Positions 13,094 to 22,235 are shown, numbered from the stretch's first letter. The stretch is 64,000 nucleotides of DNA from G038396625 sp038396625 (GCA_038396625.1 CP121688.1:310001-374000); one strand, 5' to 3'. The notes: generated by a model from the sequence alone, not told the origin. A program made the numbers and translations.

Positions 13094-13861
13094 ATGAATG
13101 AAATACTGGTAAAAGCACATGAACGAGTAGATGATTTACAATGCAAAGGCTTAAAATTGATTCAAGATCCTAAAGGTTTTTGTTTTGGTATTGATGCGGT
13201 GCTACTTAGCAATTTTTGTGAAATTAGGAAAAACTGGAAAGTTATAGACCTAGGAACAGGGACAGGAATTATTCCCATATTACTAGCAGGAAAGACCCAA
13301 GCCAAGAAAATTGTAGGGATTGAAATTCAAAAAGAAGTAGCAGAGATGGCACAAAGAAGTGTAAGATTAAACAAATTAGAAGGACGGGTAAATATTTTAC
13401 ATGAAGATATTAATAAAATGATAGAAAATAGGGCATCCTATTCCTTTGATGCTGTTATATCCAATCCCCCGTATATGAATGAGGGGAGCGGCCTCATAAA
13501 CCCAGAAAGTATGAAGGCCATCTCGAGACATGAGGTGAAATGTACTTTAGCAGATGTGATCAGAGTAGCTAGTACACTTTTAAAAGATCGAGGTCATTTT
13601 TATATGGTGCATAGACCCCATCGACTGGTAGATATTGTGTATTTGTGTAGAGAATATAGATTAGAACCCAAAAAGATAAGATTTGTACATCCAAATAAGA
13701 ACAAAAAACCAAATATTTTATTGATTCAGTGTGTAAAATATGGAAGACCAGAATTAAAGTTTATGGATCCGCTGTATGTTTATAACGAGGATGGGGGCTA
13801 TACGCAGGAAATACATGAAATATACGGAAGAGCTTGTGAAGATGAGCAAAAAGATGGTTAA
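13094..13861 (+). CDS. YabB/TrmN6-like SAM-dependent N6-methyltransferase
   Basis: A 255-residue Rossmann methyltransferase. The SAM motif DLGTGTG is at 52-58 and the N6-adenine catalytic motif NPPY at 124-127. The family includes TrmN6, which methylates A37 of tRNA1(Val), and the B. subtilis homologue yabB lies in the same place, between the ricT region and abrB. The substrate is inferred from the family. The ATG follows AGGAGAG at 6 bases. It converges on abrB, and the two genes share a hairpin terminator. Confidence 0.88.
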   Translation: MNEILVKAHERVDDLQCKGLKLIQDPKGFCFGIDAVLLSNFCEIRKNWKVIDLGTGTGIIPILLAGKTQAKKIVGIEIQKEVAEMAQRSVRLNKLEGRVNILHEDINKMIENRASYSFDAVISNPPYMNEGSGLINPESMKAISRHEVKCTLADVIRVASTLLKDRGHFYMVHRPHRLVDIVYLCREYRLEPKKIRFVHPNKNKKPNILLIQCVKYGRPELKFMDPLYVYNEDGGYTQEIHEIYGRACEDEQKDG

Positions 13862-13905
13862 AAAGAAAAATAACTTGTGATTCTGCACAAGCCTTTTTCT
13901 TTTTA
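13860..13905. terminator. Bidirectional terminator between yabB-like gene and abrB
   Basis: CTTGTG pairs with CACAAG around a 6-base loop, and the flanking A tract and T tract extend the stem, so it can work on both strands for the convergent genes. Confidence 0.75.
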
Positions 13906-13919
13906 ATGAAATGATGTAA

Positions 13920-14156
13920 TTATTTTAATTCTTCAATGCAAGCTGGACAGATATTCTTACCTTTGAAATTTTGGACATCCTTGGCTTGACCACAGAAAAT
14001 ACAAGCAGGCTCATATTTTTTGAGAATAATTTGAGGTCCGTCAACATAGATTTCGAGGGCATCCTTTTCGCTAATACCTAAAGTTCTTCTTAATTCTATA
14101 GGAATAACGACTCTGCCTAGTTCATCAACTTTTCGTACAATACCTGTGGATTTCAT
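13920..14156 (-). CDS. abrB: AbrB-family transition-state regulator
   Basis: A 78-residue DNA-binding protein. The N-terminal swapped-hairpin domain reads MKSTGIVRKVDELGRVVIPI then ELRRTLGI, near identical in type to AbrB. The C-terminal part has two CxxC pairs, CIFC and CPAC, which are not in B. subtilis AbrB but are frequent in clostridial homologues and may bind zinc. AbrB-type proteins repress post-exponential genes and are themselves controlled by Spo0A. Gene order (yabB then abrB) matches Bacillus. It is divergent from the CCA-type gene and has its own promoter. Confidence 0.92.
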   Translation of the reverse strand: MKSTGIVRKVDELGRVVIPIELRRTLGISEKDALEIYVDGPQIILKKYEPACIFCGQAKDVQNFKGKNICPACIEELK

Positions 14157-14205
14157 AATTTAACTCCCTTTCTTTTACAAATTTCGACATACTTTTCGTA
14201 TTTAA

Positions 14206-14234
14206 ATAGTACCAAAATTGTAAATAAAAGTCAA
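14206..14234 (-). promoter_or_regulatory. abrB promoter
   Basis: On the minus strand: TTGACT (14234-14229), 17-base spacer, TACTAT (14211-14206), about 50 bases before abrB. Confidence 0.7.
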
Positions 14235-14278
14235 CATAAAATTTTAAAAATAGCTATTTTTTCAAAGGAGTGAGTAAA

Positions 14279-15715
14279 ATGGAGGAATTAAGAGATATTA
14301 TCATACAATTAAGTCGTTGTATTCCATCGGAAATTTATATTATTGGCGGCTGTTTAAGAAACTACTTGCTCAATAGAGGATGTAAAGATATTGATATTGT
14401 TTTAGAAAAAAATGCAGTACAGGCAGCAAAGGAATTTGCAAAATACCATCAAGCGCAATTAGTCACGCTGGACGAAAAAGCAGGTATGGCTCGAGTAATT
14501 TTTAAAGATAAGGGACTTATAATTGATTTTTCAGATATGAAAGGTTGTACGATCCAAGAAGATTTAAGGAACAGGGACTTTACAATGAATGCATTGGCTT
14601 TAAAGGTTAGAAGAGATGGTGTTTTTTATTTTGATGATATTATTGATATATTTCAAGGGAGAGATGATATTAAAAATAGGAAAATACGTGTTGTCAATGA
14701 AAATGCTTTTAAAGAAGATCCTTTAAGAATGTTAAGGGCCGTTCGCTTTATGGCTGAATTAGATTTTGATTTGGAAGAGAATACAATGCATTTAATCAGA
14801 AAACATGCATCCGAAATTTCTCAAGTAGTAGGGGAAAGCGTTTCTCATGAACTATTTCATCTATTAGAATCTCAGCGTACCCATTATTATTTTACGTTTA
14901 TGGATAATGAATTAAATTTATTAGACAAGATTTTTCCAGAAATCGTGCCGATGAAAAAAGTTGGACAATGTGACTATCATGTGGTAGATTCTTGGCGGCA
15001 TTCCTTATATACATTAAAGCAAGTGGAAAAGATTATCTATGCCTATGGATATTTTGAATGTCATGTGGCTGAGGCTTATGAAAAACATATGCAAGAAATT
15101 GTTGGAGGAAATCATACGAGAAAACAACTGGTAAAATTGGCAGCGCTATTTCATGATATTGGAAAACCGGGATCTAAATGGATTGACGAATATGGAAAAA
15201 TCAGATTTAGGGGACATGAGATTGTTGGGATGGAGATCATGGGAGAGATCAGTGAACGATTGAATTTAAGTGGAAAAGAGAAAAGATATTTGTGTAAAAT
15301 GGTGAAGGAGCATATGTGGCCTTTAGCACTTTATAAAATGAATGATGTAAGTGGAAAGGCAACCTACGATCTATTTAAAAACTTTGGGGACGATACCTTA
15401 GATGTGCTATTAATTGGCTTAGCGGATATTATTTCCACAAGAAAATTATTAAATCCCCATGAAGCAATGGGGATGCATAAAATACATGCAGAGTATTTGG
15501 CAAACAACTATTTGACAAGATTTAAAACAATTATGGATATTTCTGATATTTTTGATGGAGAGGATATTATTAAAAATTTTGAAATATCTGATGAGGATAT
15601 GATCAATGAACTATTTGAAGAAGTAAGAAAAGCTATATTCTATGGAATCATTCCTCCTCAAAAAGATAGCGCACTACGATACTTAGTTGAAAACTTCTTT
15701 AAAAAAGAGAATTAA
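14279..15715 (+). CDS. CCA-adding-type tRNA nucleotidyltransferase with HD domain
   Basis: A 478-residue protein. The class II nucleotidyltransferase head has GGCLRNYL (23-30), the metal-binding DID (37-39) and RDFTMNALAL (99-108). A helical neck and body follow (VNENAFKEDPLRMLRAVRF), then an HD phosphohydrolase domain with FHDIGKP (H292, D293) and H241 upstream. Enzymes of this plan add or repair CCA at tRNA 3' ends or act as poly(A) polymerases; the template specificity cannot be read. The ATG is 8 bases after AAAGGAG. An in-frame GTG at 14270 overlaps that site and is less likely. Confidence 0.88.
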   Translation: MEELRDIIIQLSRCIPSEIYIIGGCLRNYLLNRGCKDIDIVLEKNAVQAAKEFAKYHQAQLVTLDEKAGMARVIFKDKGLIIDFSDMKGCTIQEDLRNRDFTMNALALKVRRDGVFYFDDIIDIFQGRDDIKNRKIRVVNENAFKEDPLRMLRAVRFMAELDFDLEENTMHLIRKHASEISQVVGESVSHELFHLLESQRTHYYFTFMDNELNLLDKIFPEIVPMKKVGQCDYHVVDSWRHSLYTLKQVEKIIYAYGYFECHVAEAYEKHMQEIVGGNHTRKQLVKLAALFHDIGKPGSKWIDEYGKIRFRGHEIVGMEIMGEISERLNLSGKEKRYLCKMVKEHMWPLALYKMNDVSGKATYDLFKNFGDDTLDVLLIGLADIISTRKLLNPHEAMGMHKIHAEYLANNYLTRFKTIMDISDIFDGEDIIKNFEISDEDMINELFEEVRKAIFYGIIPPQKDSALRYLVENFFKKEN

Positions 15716-15733
15716 AAGTGAATTCTCTTTTTT
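15701..15733. terminator. Terminator spanning the stop codon of the CCA-type gene
   Basis: A 13-bp perfect stem (15701-15713 with 15721-15733) ending in six T. It also covers the end of the convergent DUF948 gene. Confidence 0.8.
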
Positions 15734-16127
15734 AAAGCCATCTTTTTTTTCGTGTAAACCCATTAACAAATTCTTTTAAGACATAGCCTACTTGTATGAT
15801 TCCGAGAACAGTTGTCCATATATCAGTATTTTCAGCTAAGGCACCTGCAGCAGCTTCTGTGGTACCCACAATTTGGTCGATAGTACCTTGGACTGCTTTT
15901 ACATCCCGAGATAAATCAGCGCTCATGCTTTCGATATGAGTAGCAATAGAAGGGGCTTGATCCAGCACCTTATCGATACTATCACGATTCTGCACAACAA
16001 TATCTTTTACTTCTTTTACTGTGGCATTTAAATTTTTTAAAAATAGAATGGCATAGATGATGAGGATCAAAAGGGCTACGCCTAATAGCATAAAGCCTAA
16101 ATCACCTAATCTTATCATTGTATTCAT
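15732..16127 (-). CDS. DUF948-like membrane-anchored protein
   Basis: A 131-residue protein with one N-terminal membrane segment (about residues 8-30) and a long amphipathic helix region (LNATVKEVKDIVVQNRDSID) typical of DUF948/YtxG-like proteins. It pairs with the YtxH-like gene just upstream (17-base gap), as ytxG and ytxH pair in Bacillus, where they belong to a general stress operon. Function is unknown. The start has a GGAGTG site on the minus strand. Confidence 0.8.
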   Translation of the reverse strand: MNTMIRLGDLGFMLLGVALLILIIYAILFLKNLNATVKEVKDIVVQNRDSIDKVLDQAPSIATHIESMSADLSRDVKAVQGTIDQIVGTTEAAAGALAENTDIWTTVLGIIQVGYVLKEFVNGFTRKKRWL

Positions 16128-16144
16128 AACAGATCACTCCGCAA

Positions 16145-16519
16145 CTATTTAGAATTCTCATCAGAAGCTTCTTCGGTAAAGTCTTCATTGTCGTGAATAG
16201 ATTCTCCCTCATCTCTTTTCTTCATGTTACGTATTTTATCTACAGCTGCACGAATTTCTGTTTTTTTATGAGAAACACTATTTTTAGCTTGAACAAGATG
16301 ATCCGTTGCCTTTTCCACATTTTTATGAATCTGATCTTTTACATTTTCTGTGTTATCTTGTATTTTTTTCCTTGTGTTTTTCCCAGAATCAGGAGCAAAA
16401 AGAATCCCTGCAGCACTACCTACAATACTACCTACAAGGGTACCAATTGCCACTCCCTTTACCATTTTTTTTCTAGATTCCATTTTTTTCTTTCTTTGCA
16501 AATCTCTTAACAACCGCAT
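16145..16519 (-). CDS. YtxH-domain (gas-vesicle-like) protein
   Basis: A 124-residue protein with the glycine-zipper motif GTLVGSIVGSAAGILFAPDSG (split here as GTLVGSIVGSAAG and ILFAPDSG), followed by KNTRKKIQ and a charged coil. This is the YtxH family, single-pass proteins linked to stress in Bacillus. I start at 16519 because AAAGGAG lies 7 bases before that ATG; a longer frame begins at 16585 with no ribosome site and an aromatic-rich run. It is the first gene of a two-gene operon with the DUF948 gene. Confidence 0.82.
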   Translation of the reverse strand: MRLLRDLQRKKKMESRKKMVKGVAIGTLVGSIVGSAAGILFAPDSGKNTRKKIQDNTENVKDQIHKNVEKATDHLVQAKNSVSHKKTEIRAAVDKIRNMKKRDEGESIHDNEDFTEEASDENSK

Positions 16520-16724
16520 AAAAACACTCCTTTTATCTAGATATTTATGTATAAAAAATACATAATATATAATATAAATACCCAATTATTAACAATAAAA
16601 ACAGCAGATTATTGTTGAAGAAATTTTATATAGGATCAAAAAATTTCTTATGATAAAAAAACTGTTTTAAATGGAAAAATATAGTATACTTTAAGTATAA
16701 AAATATGTACGAGGAGGAAGAAAA

Positions 16725-18059
16725 ATGCAAGAAATAGACAAGAAAGTACAAGAACTAGAAAAAGAAATTATTTATCAAATTCAACAAGTCATTAAAATAA
16801 AAAGTATAGAAGAAACGCCGCAAAAAAACATGCCATTTGGAGAAGGCGTAGATCGATGCCTACGATATGTGCTTGAATTAGCAAAAAAATTAGGATTTCA
16901 AGTAAAATATGAGGATGGATATTATGGCTATGTCGAGATGGGTGCTGGAAAGGAAATAGTAGGGATCCTAGGCCACTTGGACGTGGTACCTGAAGGAGAT
17001 CCATCTGCTTGGACATATCCTCCCTATGAAGGGGCTATTGATGCAGGAAAAATCTTTGGAAGGGGTGCCATAGATGATAAGGGTCCTACGATTGGTGCTT
17101 TATATGCCATGAAGATCATTAAAGATCTAGGCTATCCTATGAATAAAAGGATCAGGCTTATTTTGGGAACCAATGAAGAAACCTCATGGAAGGGGATTAA
17201 TAGATATAAGGAACGAGAGGAAATACCTATCTGCGGGTTTACACCAGATAGTGATTATCCTTTAATTTATGCAGAAAAAGGACTGTTGCAATTTCAGCTG
17301 ACATCTAATAGAGGGACAGACATTTCTTTGTTTGGAGGAAATGCATACAATAGTGTACCAGACCAATGCCAATATAATAATGAGGATACAAAACTTATAG
17401 AGGCTTTAGAAGACATGGGATTTAAGTATGTGACTGGGAAAGGCTTCATCAAGGTTGTAGGAAAAGCTGCCCATTCTGCAAAAGCATGGAATGGAATCAA
17501 CGCCATTGTTAGATTATGTATGGTTTTACATAAAACAGGAGTTCGTGGGGAGGCAATTGATTTTATTGCTGAAATGATAGAAGAAGACTACTATGCACAA
17601 AAAGTTGTAGGAAACTGTGAGGATGTGCCTTCAGGTAAATTAACGTTTAATGTGGCTACGATAAACTTAAGTCAAGAGGGACAAAGTATTGGCGTAGATG
17701 TCCGATTCCCTGTTACAAAAAACAAAGATGAGATTGTTACACGTATCAAAGCAGCAGCAGAAAAATATGGATTAACCTATAAGGAAATAGACTATTTAGC
17801 GCCCTTATACGTATCTACAGAGGATGAACTGGTAAAAAAATTAAGAAAAATCTTTGAAGAAGAAACAGGTTTGGATAGTATGCCAATCGCTACTGGTGGT
17901 GCTACTTATGCAAGGGCGTTTAAAAACTTTGTGGCATTTGGACCTTTGTTTCCAGGAAAAGAAAAAATGGCCCACCAAAAAGATGAGTATATTGAGATTA
18001 AACCTTTAATGCAAAGTATAAAAATGTATGCAAAGGTGATTCAAGAACTAGGGAAATAA
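16725..18059 (+). CDS. pepV: Dipeptidase PepV (M20 family)
   Basis: A 444-residue metallopeptidase of the PepV type that cleaves Xaa dipeptides in the cytoplasm using two zinc ions. Metal and catalytic residues are in place: GHLDVVPEGD (H84, D86), RGAIDDKGP (D117), GTNEETSW (E151, E152) and the C-terminal region with MAHQKDEYI. Length is as expected. The ATG follows GAGGAGG by 8 bases. It appears monocistronic: a short GCCC/GGGC hairpin with T run lies just after the stop (18065-18082), and a strong promoter for the next unit follows. Confidence 0.95.
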   Translation: MQEIDKKVQELEKEIIYQIQQVIKIKSIEETPQKNMPFGEGVDRCLRYVLELAKKLGFQVKYEDGYYGYVEMGAGKEIVGILGHLDVVPEGDPSAWTYPPYEGAIDAGKIFGRGAIDDKGPTIGALYAMKIIKDLGYPMNKRIRLILGTNEETSWKGINRYKEREEIPICGFTPDSDYPLIYAEKGLLQFQLTSNRGTDISLFGGNAYNSVPDQCQYNNEDTKLIEALEDMGFKYVTGKGFIKVVGKAAHSAKAWNGINAIVRLCMVLHKTGVRGEAIDFIAEMIEEDYYAQKVVGNCEDVPSGKLTFNVATINLSQEGQSIGVDVRFPVTKNKDEIVTRIKAAAEKYGLTYKEIDYLAPLYVSTEDELVKKLRKIFEEETGLDSMPIATGGATYARAFKNFVAFGPLFPGKEKMAHQKDEYIEIKPLMQSIKMYAKVIQELGK

Positions 18060-18129
18060 AAAGTTGGCCCTAGGGCTTTTTTACGAAGGGAATAAAGTGC
18101 ATGTTTATACAGGGTTAAATAGTAAGAAT

Positions 18130-18158
18130 TTGACAAGTTGTTTTTTGTGTGTTATAAT
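18130..18158 (+). promoter_or_regulatory. Perfect consensus promoter in the pepV-opuA gap
   Basis: TTGACA (18130-18135), 17-base spacer, TATAAT (18153-18158). The next plus-strand gene begins 710 bases downstream. Confidence 0.8.
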
Positions 18159-18366
18159 ATTACAACATTGTATCGCTGGGGCATAAGATTATAAGAAAGT
18201 AGATTTTACCTAAGGACATAGATTGAAAAGTACTTAAGTTTTGTGGGTGTATCTAAGAAAAATGATTTTTGTGTCACCATTTGATCAAAAATGATAAAAA
18301 TTTGTTTTGTAAGTACGTACGATTTGTAAGGAATGAAAACACATATTTTAAAATTTTGTTTCACTT

Positions 18367-18588
18367 TTATGTCTGTTTTATCTTTAAGGTATTTAAATAC
18401 CTTTCCATTCTTTCAAAATGATCAGAACAAAATCTATTGATAACAATTCTAAAGGATCTATCAAAATCATCCCAGATCAGTTTTAGTCTATAGGCTACGA
18501 AAAATTCGTTTTGCCCTAGTTTATGCAAGAAATAACGCCAAAGATTTGTACAAATACAAGCAATGGAAAAATTTACTAAACACCCAAA
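18367..18588 (-). pseudogene. Probable gene remnant, possibly the end of a transposase
   Basis: On the minus strand 73 codons run without a stop before a TAA at 18369-18367, and no usable start or ribosome site exists. The translation is protein-like, with NLWRYFLHKLGQNEFF, YRLKLIWDDFDRSF and RFCSDHFERMERYLNTLK, quite unlike random AT-rich translation. Further upstream on the same strand a second open stretch in another frame (with VLPRKSILLDHLF) suggests a frameshifted older gene. The basic end LKIKQT and isolation suggest a decayed transposase, but I cannot name the family. Confidence 0.4.
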
Positions 18589-18783
18589 TTAAATTAAGAA
18601 AAAGATGGTCTAGTAGTATTGATTTCCTAGGGAGCACTGGAATATTCATAAGTATTAATGGATATAATTCATTTTATGGCAGGTTTTATTTTACCTGACA
18701 TTTATTTGTGTTATCTATAAAGGATGGACATGATTCAGTGGAGATTTTTTAGATTTGCTCACTGAATTTTAGAGAGATTTTAT

Positions 18784-18816
18784 CCATTATGGTGAAATGG
18801 CATTTCGCTATAATGG
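18784..18816 (+). other. Strong hairpin upstream of opuAC
   Basis: A 15-bp stem (18784-18798 with 18802-18816, two G-T pairs) with a three-base loop, 51 bases before the gene. No T run follows, so it is not a standard terminator; it could be an operator, an mRNA stabiliser or a processing site. Confidence 0.55.
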
Positions 18817-18867
18817 AAAAATAAGGAATAATTTTATTTCACGATAAAAAATGGAGGGATTGAAAAT

Positions 18868-19905
18868 ATGAAGATGTTTAGAAAAAAAAGAAATATGCAG
18901 TTTTTACTTGTATTATTAATAGGTATTTTGATGATTGGCTTAACTGCTTGCGGCGGCAATCAGGATCAAGGGGATGTAGGAGAAGATGCGAAAAAGCCAA
19001 AGCTAGTTTTAGGCGATGCAGGTTGGGACAGCTTTGTGTTCCATAACGAAGTAGCTAAGCTGATTATAGAGAATGGATATGGTTATGAGACAACAGTTAC
19101 GATGGGATCAACCCCTGCTACCTTTACAGGGCTTAAAAATGGAGATATTGATATATACATGGAAACTTGGAGTGATAATATTCCATCCTATGATGAGGAT
19201 GTAGCGTCAGGAGCTGTCTTAGAATTATCCACAAATTACAATGACAATGCCCAAGGGCTTTATGTACCAACTTATGTGATCAAAGGAGATACAGAAAGAG
19301 GCATTGAACCTATGGCACCTGATCTAAAAACAGTAAAGGACTTGGCAAAATATCCAGAGATCTTTAAAGATGAAGAAGATCCTAGCAAAGGTCGAATCTA
19401 TGGAGCTATACCAGGTTGGGAAGTAGATACATTTATGCGTGAAAAAATAAAAACCTATGGATTAGATGAACAATATAATTATTTTGGTCCTGGCTCAGAT
19501 GCAGCATTAGCTTCTTCTATTGCAGCGGCTTATGAAAAAGGAGAACCTTGGGTAGGATACTATTGGGAGCCAACATGGGTCATGGGTAAGTATGATATGA
19601 CGTTACTCGAGGATGAACCTTATAGTGAAGAATTATGGAACAATGGTTATGCGTGTGAACTTCCAGCAGTAGATGTAACCGTTCTTGTGCATAAGGACAT
19701 GCCTGAAAAGGCTCCAGAAGTGGTAGATTTCTTAAAGAACTATCAAACCAGTAGTAAGCTTACAAGTCAAGCTTTAGCTTATATGCAGGACAATGAAGCA
19801 GAAGCTGATGAAGCTGCGAAATGGTTTTTAAAAGAGCACCAAGATATATGGACGAAGTGGGTTCCAGAAGAAGTGGCAGACAAGGTGAAAAAGGCGATTC
19901 AATAA
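18868..19905 (+). CDS. opuAC: Glycine betaine/proline-type ABC transporter, substrate-binding lipoprotein
   Basis: A 345-residue lipoprotein. The signal peptide ends in LTAC (C28), then an OpuAC-type binding domain starts KPKLVLGDAGWDS. Aromatic residues that could form the quaternary-ammonium cage are plentiful (METWSDN, GWEVDTF, GYYWEPTW). It should capture glycine betaine, proline betaine or a related compatible solute outside the cell and deliver it to the permease and ATPase encoded next. The ATG has a GGAGGGATTG site. Substrate is inferred from family only. Confidence 0.9.
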   Translation: MKMFRKKRNMQFLLVLLIGILMIGLTACGGNQDQGDVGEDAKKPKLVLGDAGWDSFVFHNEVAKLIIENGYGYETTVTMGSTPATFTGLKNGDIDIYMETWSDNIPSYDEDVASGAVLELSTNYNDNAQGLYVPTYVIKGDTERGIEPMAPDLKTVKDLAKYPEIFKDEEDPSKGRIYGAIPGWEVDTFMREKIKTYGLDEQYNYFGPGSDAALASSIAAAYEKGEPWVGYYWEPTWVMGKYDMTLLEDEPYSEELWNNGYACELPAVDVTVLVHKDMPEKAPEVVDFLKNYQTSSKLTSQALAYMQDNEAEADEAAKWFLKEHQDIWTKWVPEEVADKVKKAIQ

Positions 19906-20032
19906 CATGAAATGCTGGGCAAATAGTGTATCTTTGAATAAACAAAGATACTATTTGTCTGTTTAGAACAAATATCTAGATAGGAACGAGGTGAAACTGA
20001 TTGCCATAAGCTTATGGTAATCAGAAAATGAT

Positions 20033-20884
20033 ATGAATCAATTTCCAGATAGTTTAAGATTTGAATTCGGAAAATATGTAGATGCTTTTGTAAAATATCT
20101 GACAACAAATTTTGGTGATTTTTTTGATGCAATGAAGGAAGGCATTTTATGGTTTCTGATGAATGTAGAATCCTTTTTGCAATGGTTGCCTTGGTGGCTA
20201 GTAATACTAGGTGTTTTCTTATTAGGATGGAAAATTAAAAAGGTTTCTTCAGGAATTACCTATGGAATAATGCTATTTTTAGTAGGTGCCTTTGGATTGT
20301 GGGATTTAATGATGGCTACATTGGCAGTTGTGTTAACCTCTGTAGTGATTTCCATTGTTTTGGGTATTCCAATAGGGATTCTTATGGCCTACAGAACGAA
20401 GGTAGACCTTGTAATGAAGCCTATCTTAGATGGTATGCAGACGATGCCAAGTTTTGTATACCTTATACCAGCGATTATGCTTTTTGGACTAGGAAAGGTT
20501 CCAGGGGTGTTTGCTACCACAATTTACGCCATTCCTCCAGTGATTCGATTAACAAACTTAGCTATTCGTAATGTATCAAAAGAAATGGTAGAAGCTGCTC
20601 ATTCTTTTGGATCTTCCCCATGGCAAATATTGTGGAAGGTAGAACTCCCTCAAGCTTTACCGACAATCATGACTGGTGTCAACCAAACGACAATGATGGC
20701 GATGGCCATGGTCGTGATTGCTTCTATGATTGGGGCAAAAGGATTAGGGTCAGAAGTATTAATTGCCATTAATAGAATTGATGTTGCAAAAGGAACAGAA
20801 TCAGGTTTAGCAATTGTGGTGATAGCAATTATTATTGATAGAATTACACAAGGGATTGCAGACCGCTTTAAGATACCAGAATAA
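20033..20884 (+). CDS. opuAB: Glycine betaine-type ABC transporter permease
   Basis: A 283-residue membrane permease of the ProW/OpuAB type, with a soluble amphipathic N-terminus (FPDSLRFEFGKYVDAFVKYL), about six membrane segments, and the ABC-coupling loop EAAHSFGSSPWQILWKVELP. It forms the channel for the betaine importer. The ATG is the first in frame after a stop, but its ribosome site is weak. A 14-bp palindrome (CCATAAGCTTATGG) lies just before it in the 127-base gap after the binding protein and could tune expression of the permease relative to it. Confidence 0.93.
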   Translation: MNQFPDSLRFEFGKYVDAFVKYLTTNFGDFFDAMKEGILWFLMNVESFLQWLPWWLVILGVFLLGWKIKKVSSGITYGIMLFLVGAFGLWDLMMATLAVVLTSVVISIVLGIPIGILMAYRTKVDLVMKPILDGMQTMPSFVYLIPAIMLFGLGKVPGVFATTIYAIPPVIRLTNLAIRNVSKEMVEAAHSFGSSPWQILWKVELPQALPTIMTGVNQTTMMAMAMVVIASMIGAKGLGSEVLIAINRIDVAKGTESGLAIVVIAIIIDRITQGIADRFKIPE

Positions 20885-20908
20885 GGAAAAGAAAGTGGGC
20901 GTTAGGAT

Positions 20909-22081
20909 ATGGCTGTAAAAATAAAAGTTGAGAATTTAACAAAAATCTTTGGAAGAAATGCAAAAGCTATATTAAAAAAGTTGCAAAAAGGTATGTCAAA
21001 AGAGGAAATATTAGAAAAAACAGGTCATACGGTAGGTGTAAATGATGTCTCTTTTGAAGTAAATGAAGGAGAAATTTTTGTCATTATGGGATTGTCTGGA
21101 AGTGGAAAATCCTCCTTAATTCGTTGCCTGAACTTATTAAATAAACCTACTGCAGGGAAGATTTATTTTGATGGTGAGGATATTGTTCAATACAACAAAA
21201 AGCAGTTAAGAGAGTTTCGACAAAATAAGATTTCTATGGTTTTCCAGCATTTTGGACTTTTTAGCCATAGAACTGTATTAGAGAATGTAGCCTATGGTCT
21301 TGAAGTAAAAAATATATCTAGAGAAGAAAGATTGAAGATTGCCAATCAAACATTAGAAACTGTAGGCTTAAAAGGATGGGGAGAAAAAATGCCCCATGAA
21401 TTAAGTGGAGGTATGCAGCAGAGGGTAGGATTGGCAAGAGCCTTGGCAAATAACCCGGATGTGCTTTTAATGGATGAACCCTTTAGTGCATTAGATCCAT
21501 TAATTCGTCGTGATATGCAGCTGGAGCTTTTAGACATCCAAGAAGAATTACAAAAGACGATTATATTTATTACCCATGATGTAAATGAGGCTTTCAAAAT
21601 AGGCGATAGGGTTGCAGTGATGAAAAATGGAAAAGTAGTGCAAATTGGTACGCCAGAAGAGATTCTTGCAAATCCTGCAAACGAATATATTGAAGATTTC
21701 ATAAGAGATATTGACCGTTCAAAGGTAATGCAGGCGAAAAATGTCATGTTTAAGCCATCGCCGTTACTTTCCAATAAGGATGGTCTTAAAGTAGCAATCA
21801 AATTAATGGAGGACAGTGGCATTTCTAGTATTTTTGTTGTAGATAAAGCCAGAAAATTACAAGGAATTATTACTATTGATGATACCATTAAAGCCATTCA
21901 AGAAAATAAAAATTTAACAGACATTATCAGACAGGATTATTTTACGACAAATCCTGATACGTATGTACAAGATTTAATCCCTATGGCGATAGAAACGAAG
22001 TATCCAATCGCTGTTGTAGATGAAACGGATAAACTAGTAGGTATGATTGTTCGTGCTTCTGTACTATCCGGTTTGGTTTAA
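20909..22081 (+). CDS. opuAA: Glycine betaine-type ABC transporter ATPase with CBS domains
   Basis: A 390-residue ATPase. Walker A GLSGSGKSS is at 61-69, the signature LSGGMQQ at 165-171, Walker B LLMDEP at 186-191, with the usual switch His in FITHDVNEAF. The last 110 residues form two CBS repeats. In OpuA these sense ionic strength or c-di-AMP, so transport is probably gated by osmotic state; darA in the same window shows that c-di-AMP signalling exists here. The gene is 24 bases after the permease and ends at a terminator, so the set is one three-gene operon. Confidence 0.95.
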   Translation: MAVKIKVENLTKIFGRNAKAILKKLQKGMSKEEILEKTGHTVGVNDVSFEVNEGEIFVIMGLSGSGKSSLIRCLNLLNKPTAGKIYFDGEDIVQYNKKQLREFRQNKISMVFQHFGLFSHRTVLENVAYGLEVKNISREERLKIANQTLETVGLKGWGEKMPHELSGGMQQRVGLARALANNPDVLLMDEPFSALDPLIRRDMQLELLDIQEELQKTIIFITHDVNEAFKIGDRVAVMKNGKVVQIGTPEEILANPANEYIEDFIRDIDRSKVMQAKNVMFKPSPLLSNKDGLKVAIKLMEDSGISSIFVVDKARKLQGIITIDDTIKAIQENKNLTDIIRQDYFTTNPDTYVQDLIPMAIETKYPIAVVDETDKLVGMIVRASVLSGLV

Positions 22082-22112
22082 CTAAGGAAAACTTTATAGT
22101 ATGTAAGCCTAT

Positions 22113-22156
22113 GAAAAGTAGCGGTGTGTTTTATAAAATACATCGCTACTTTTTTG
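22113..22156 (+). terminator. Rho-independent terminator after opuAA
   Basis: A long stem (AAAAGTAGCG with CGCTACTTTT, extended inward with G-T pairs) followed by T. Confidence 0.85.
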
Positions 22157-22235
22157 TTACTCATATACGATGGAATATCTTTCATATACTTTCATAAGGA
22201 TATTTTGATGGAATGGAAAAGGAGATGAAGCGTAT

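Larger units (their letters stand above)
18159..18867 (+). other. Long untranslated region before the betaine transporter
   Basis: About 700 bases with no plus-strand gene. It holds an 18-bp perfect palindrome (18386-18403, AAGGTATTTAAATACCTT), a stop-free minus-strand stretch (separate entry), an 8-bp inverted repeat (18733-18740 with 18760-18767), a CAGGT/ACCTG hairpin near 18680-18697 and a strong hairpin at 18784-18816. I could not match it to a known riboswitch class. Confidence 0.5.

Noticed and set aside
13094..13861. rsmI or DNA adenine methylase for the yabB-like gene
   Set aside because: The NPPY motif and gene order fit the YabB/TrmN6 group, and no DNA target-recognition domain is seen.
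18159..18867. OLE-type large RNA in the opuA leader
   Set aside because: Size and extremophile-type host made it tempting, but I could not match conserved elements or find the OLE-associated protein nearby.
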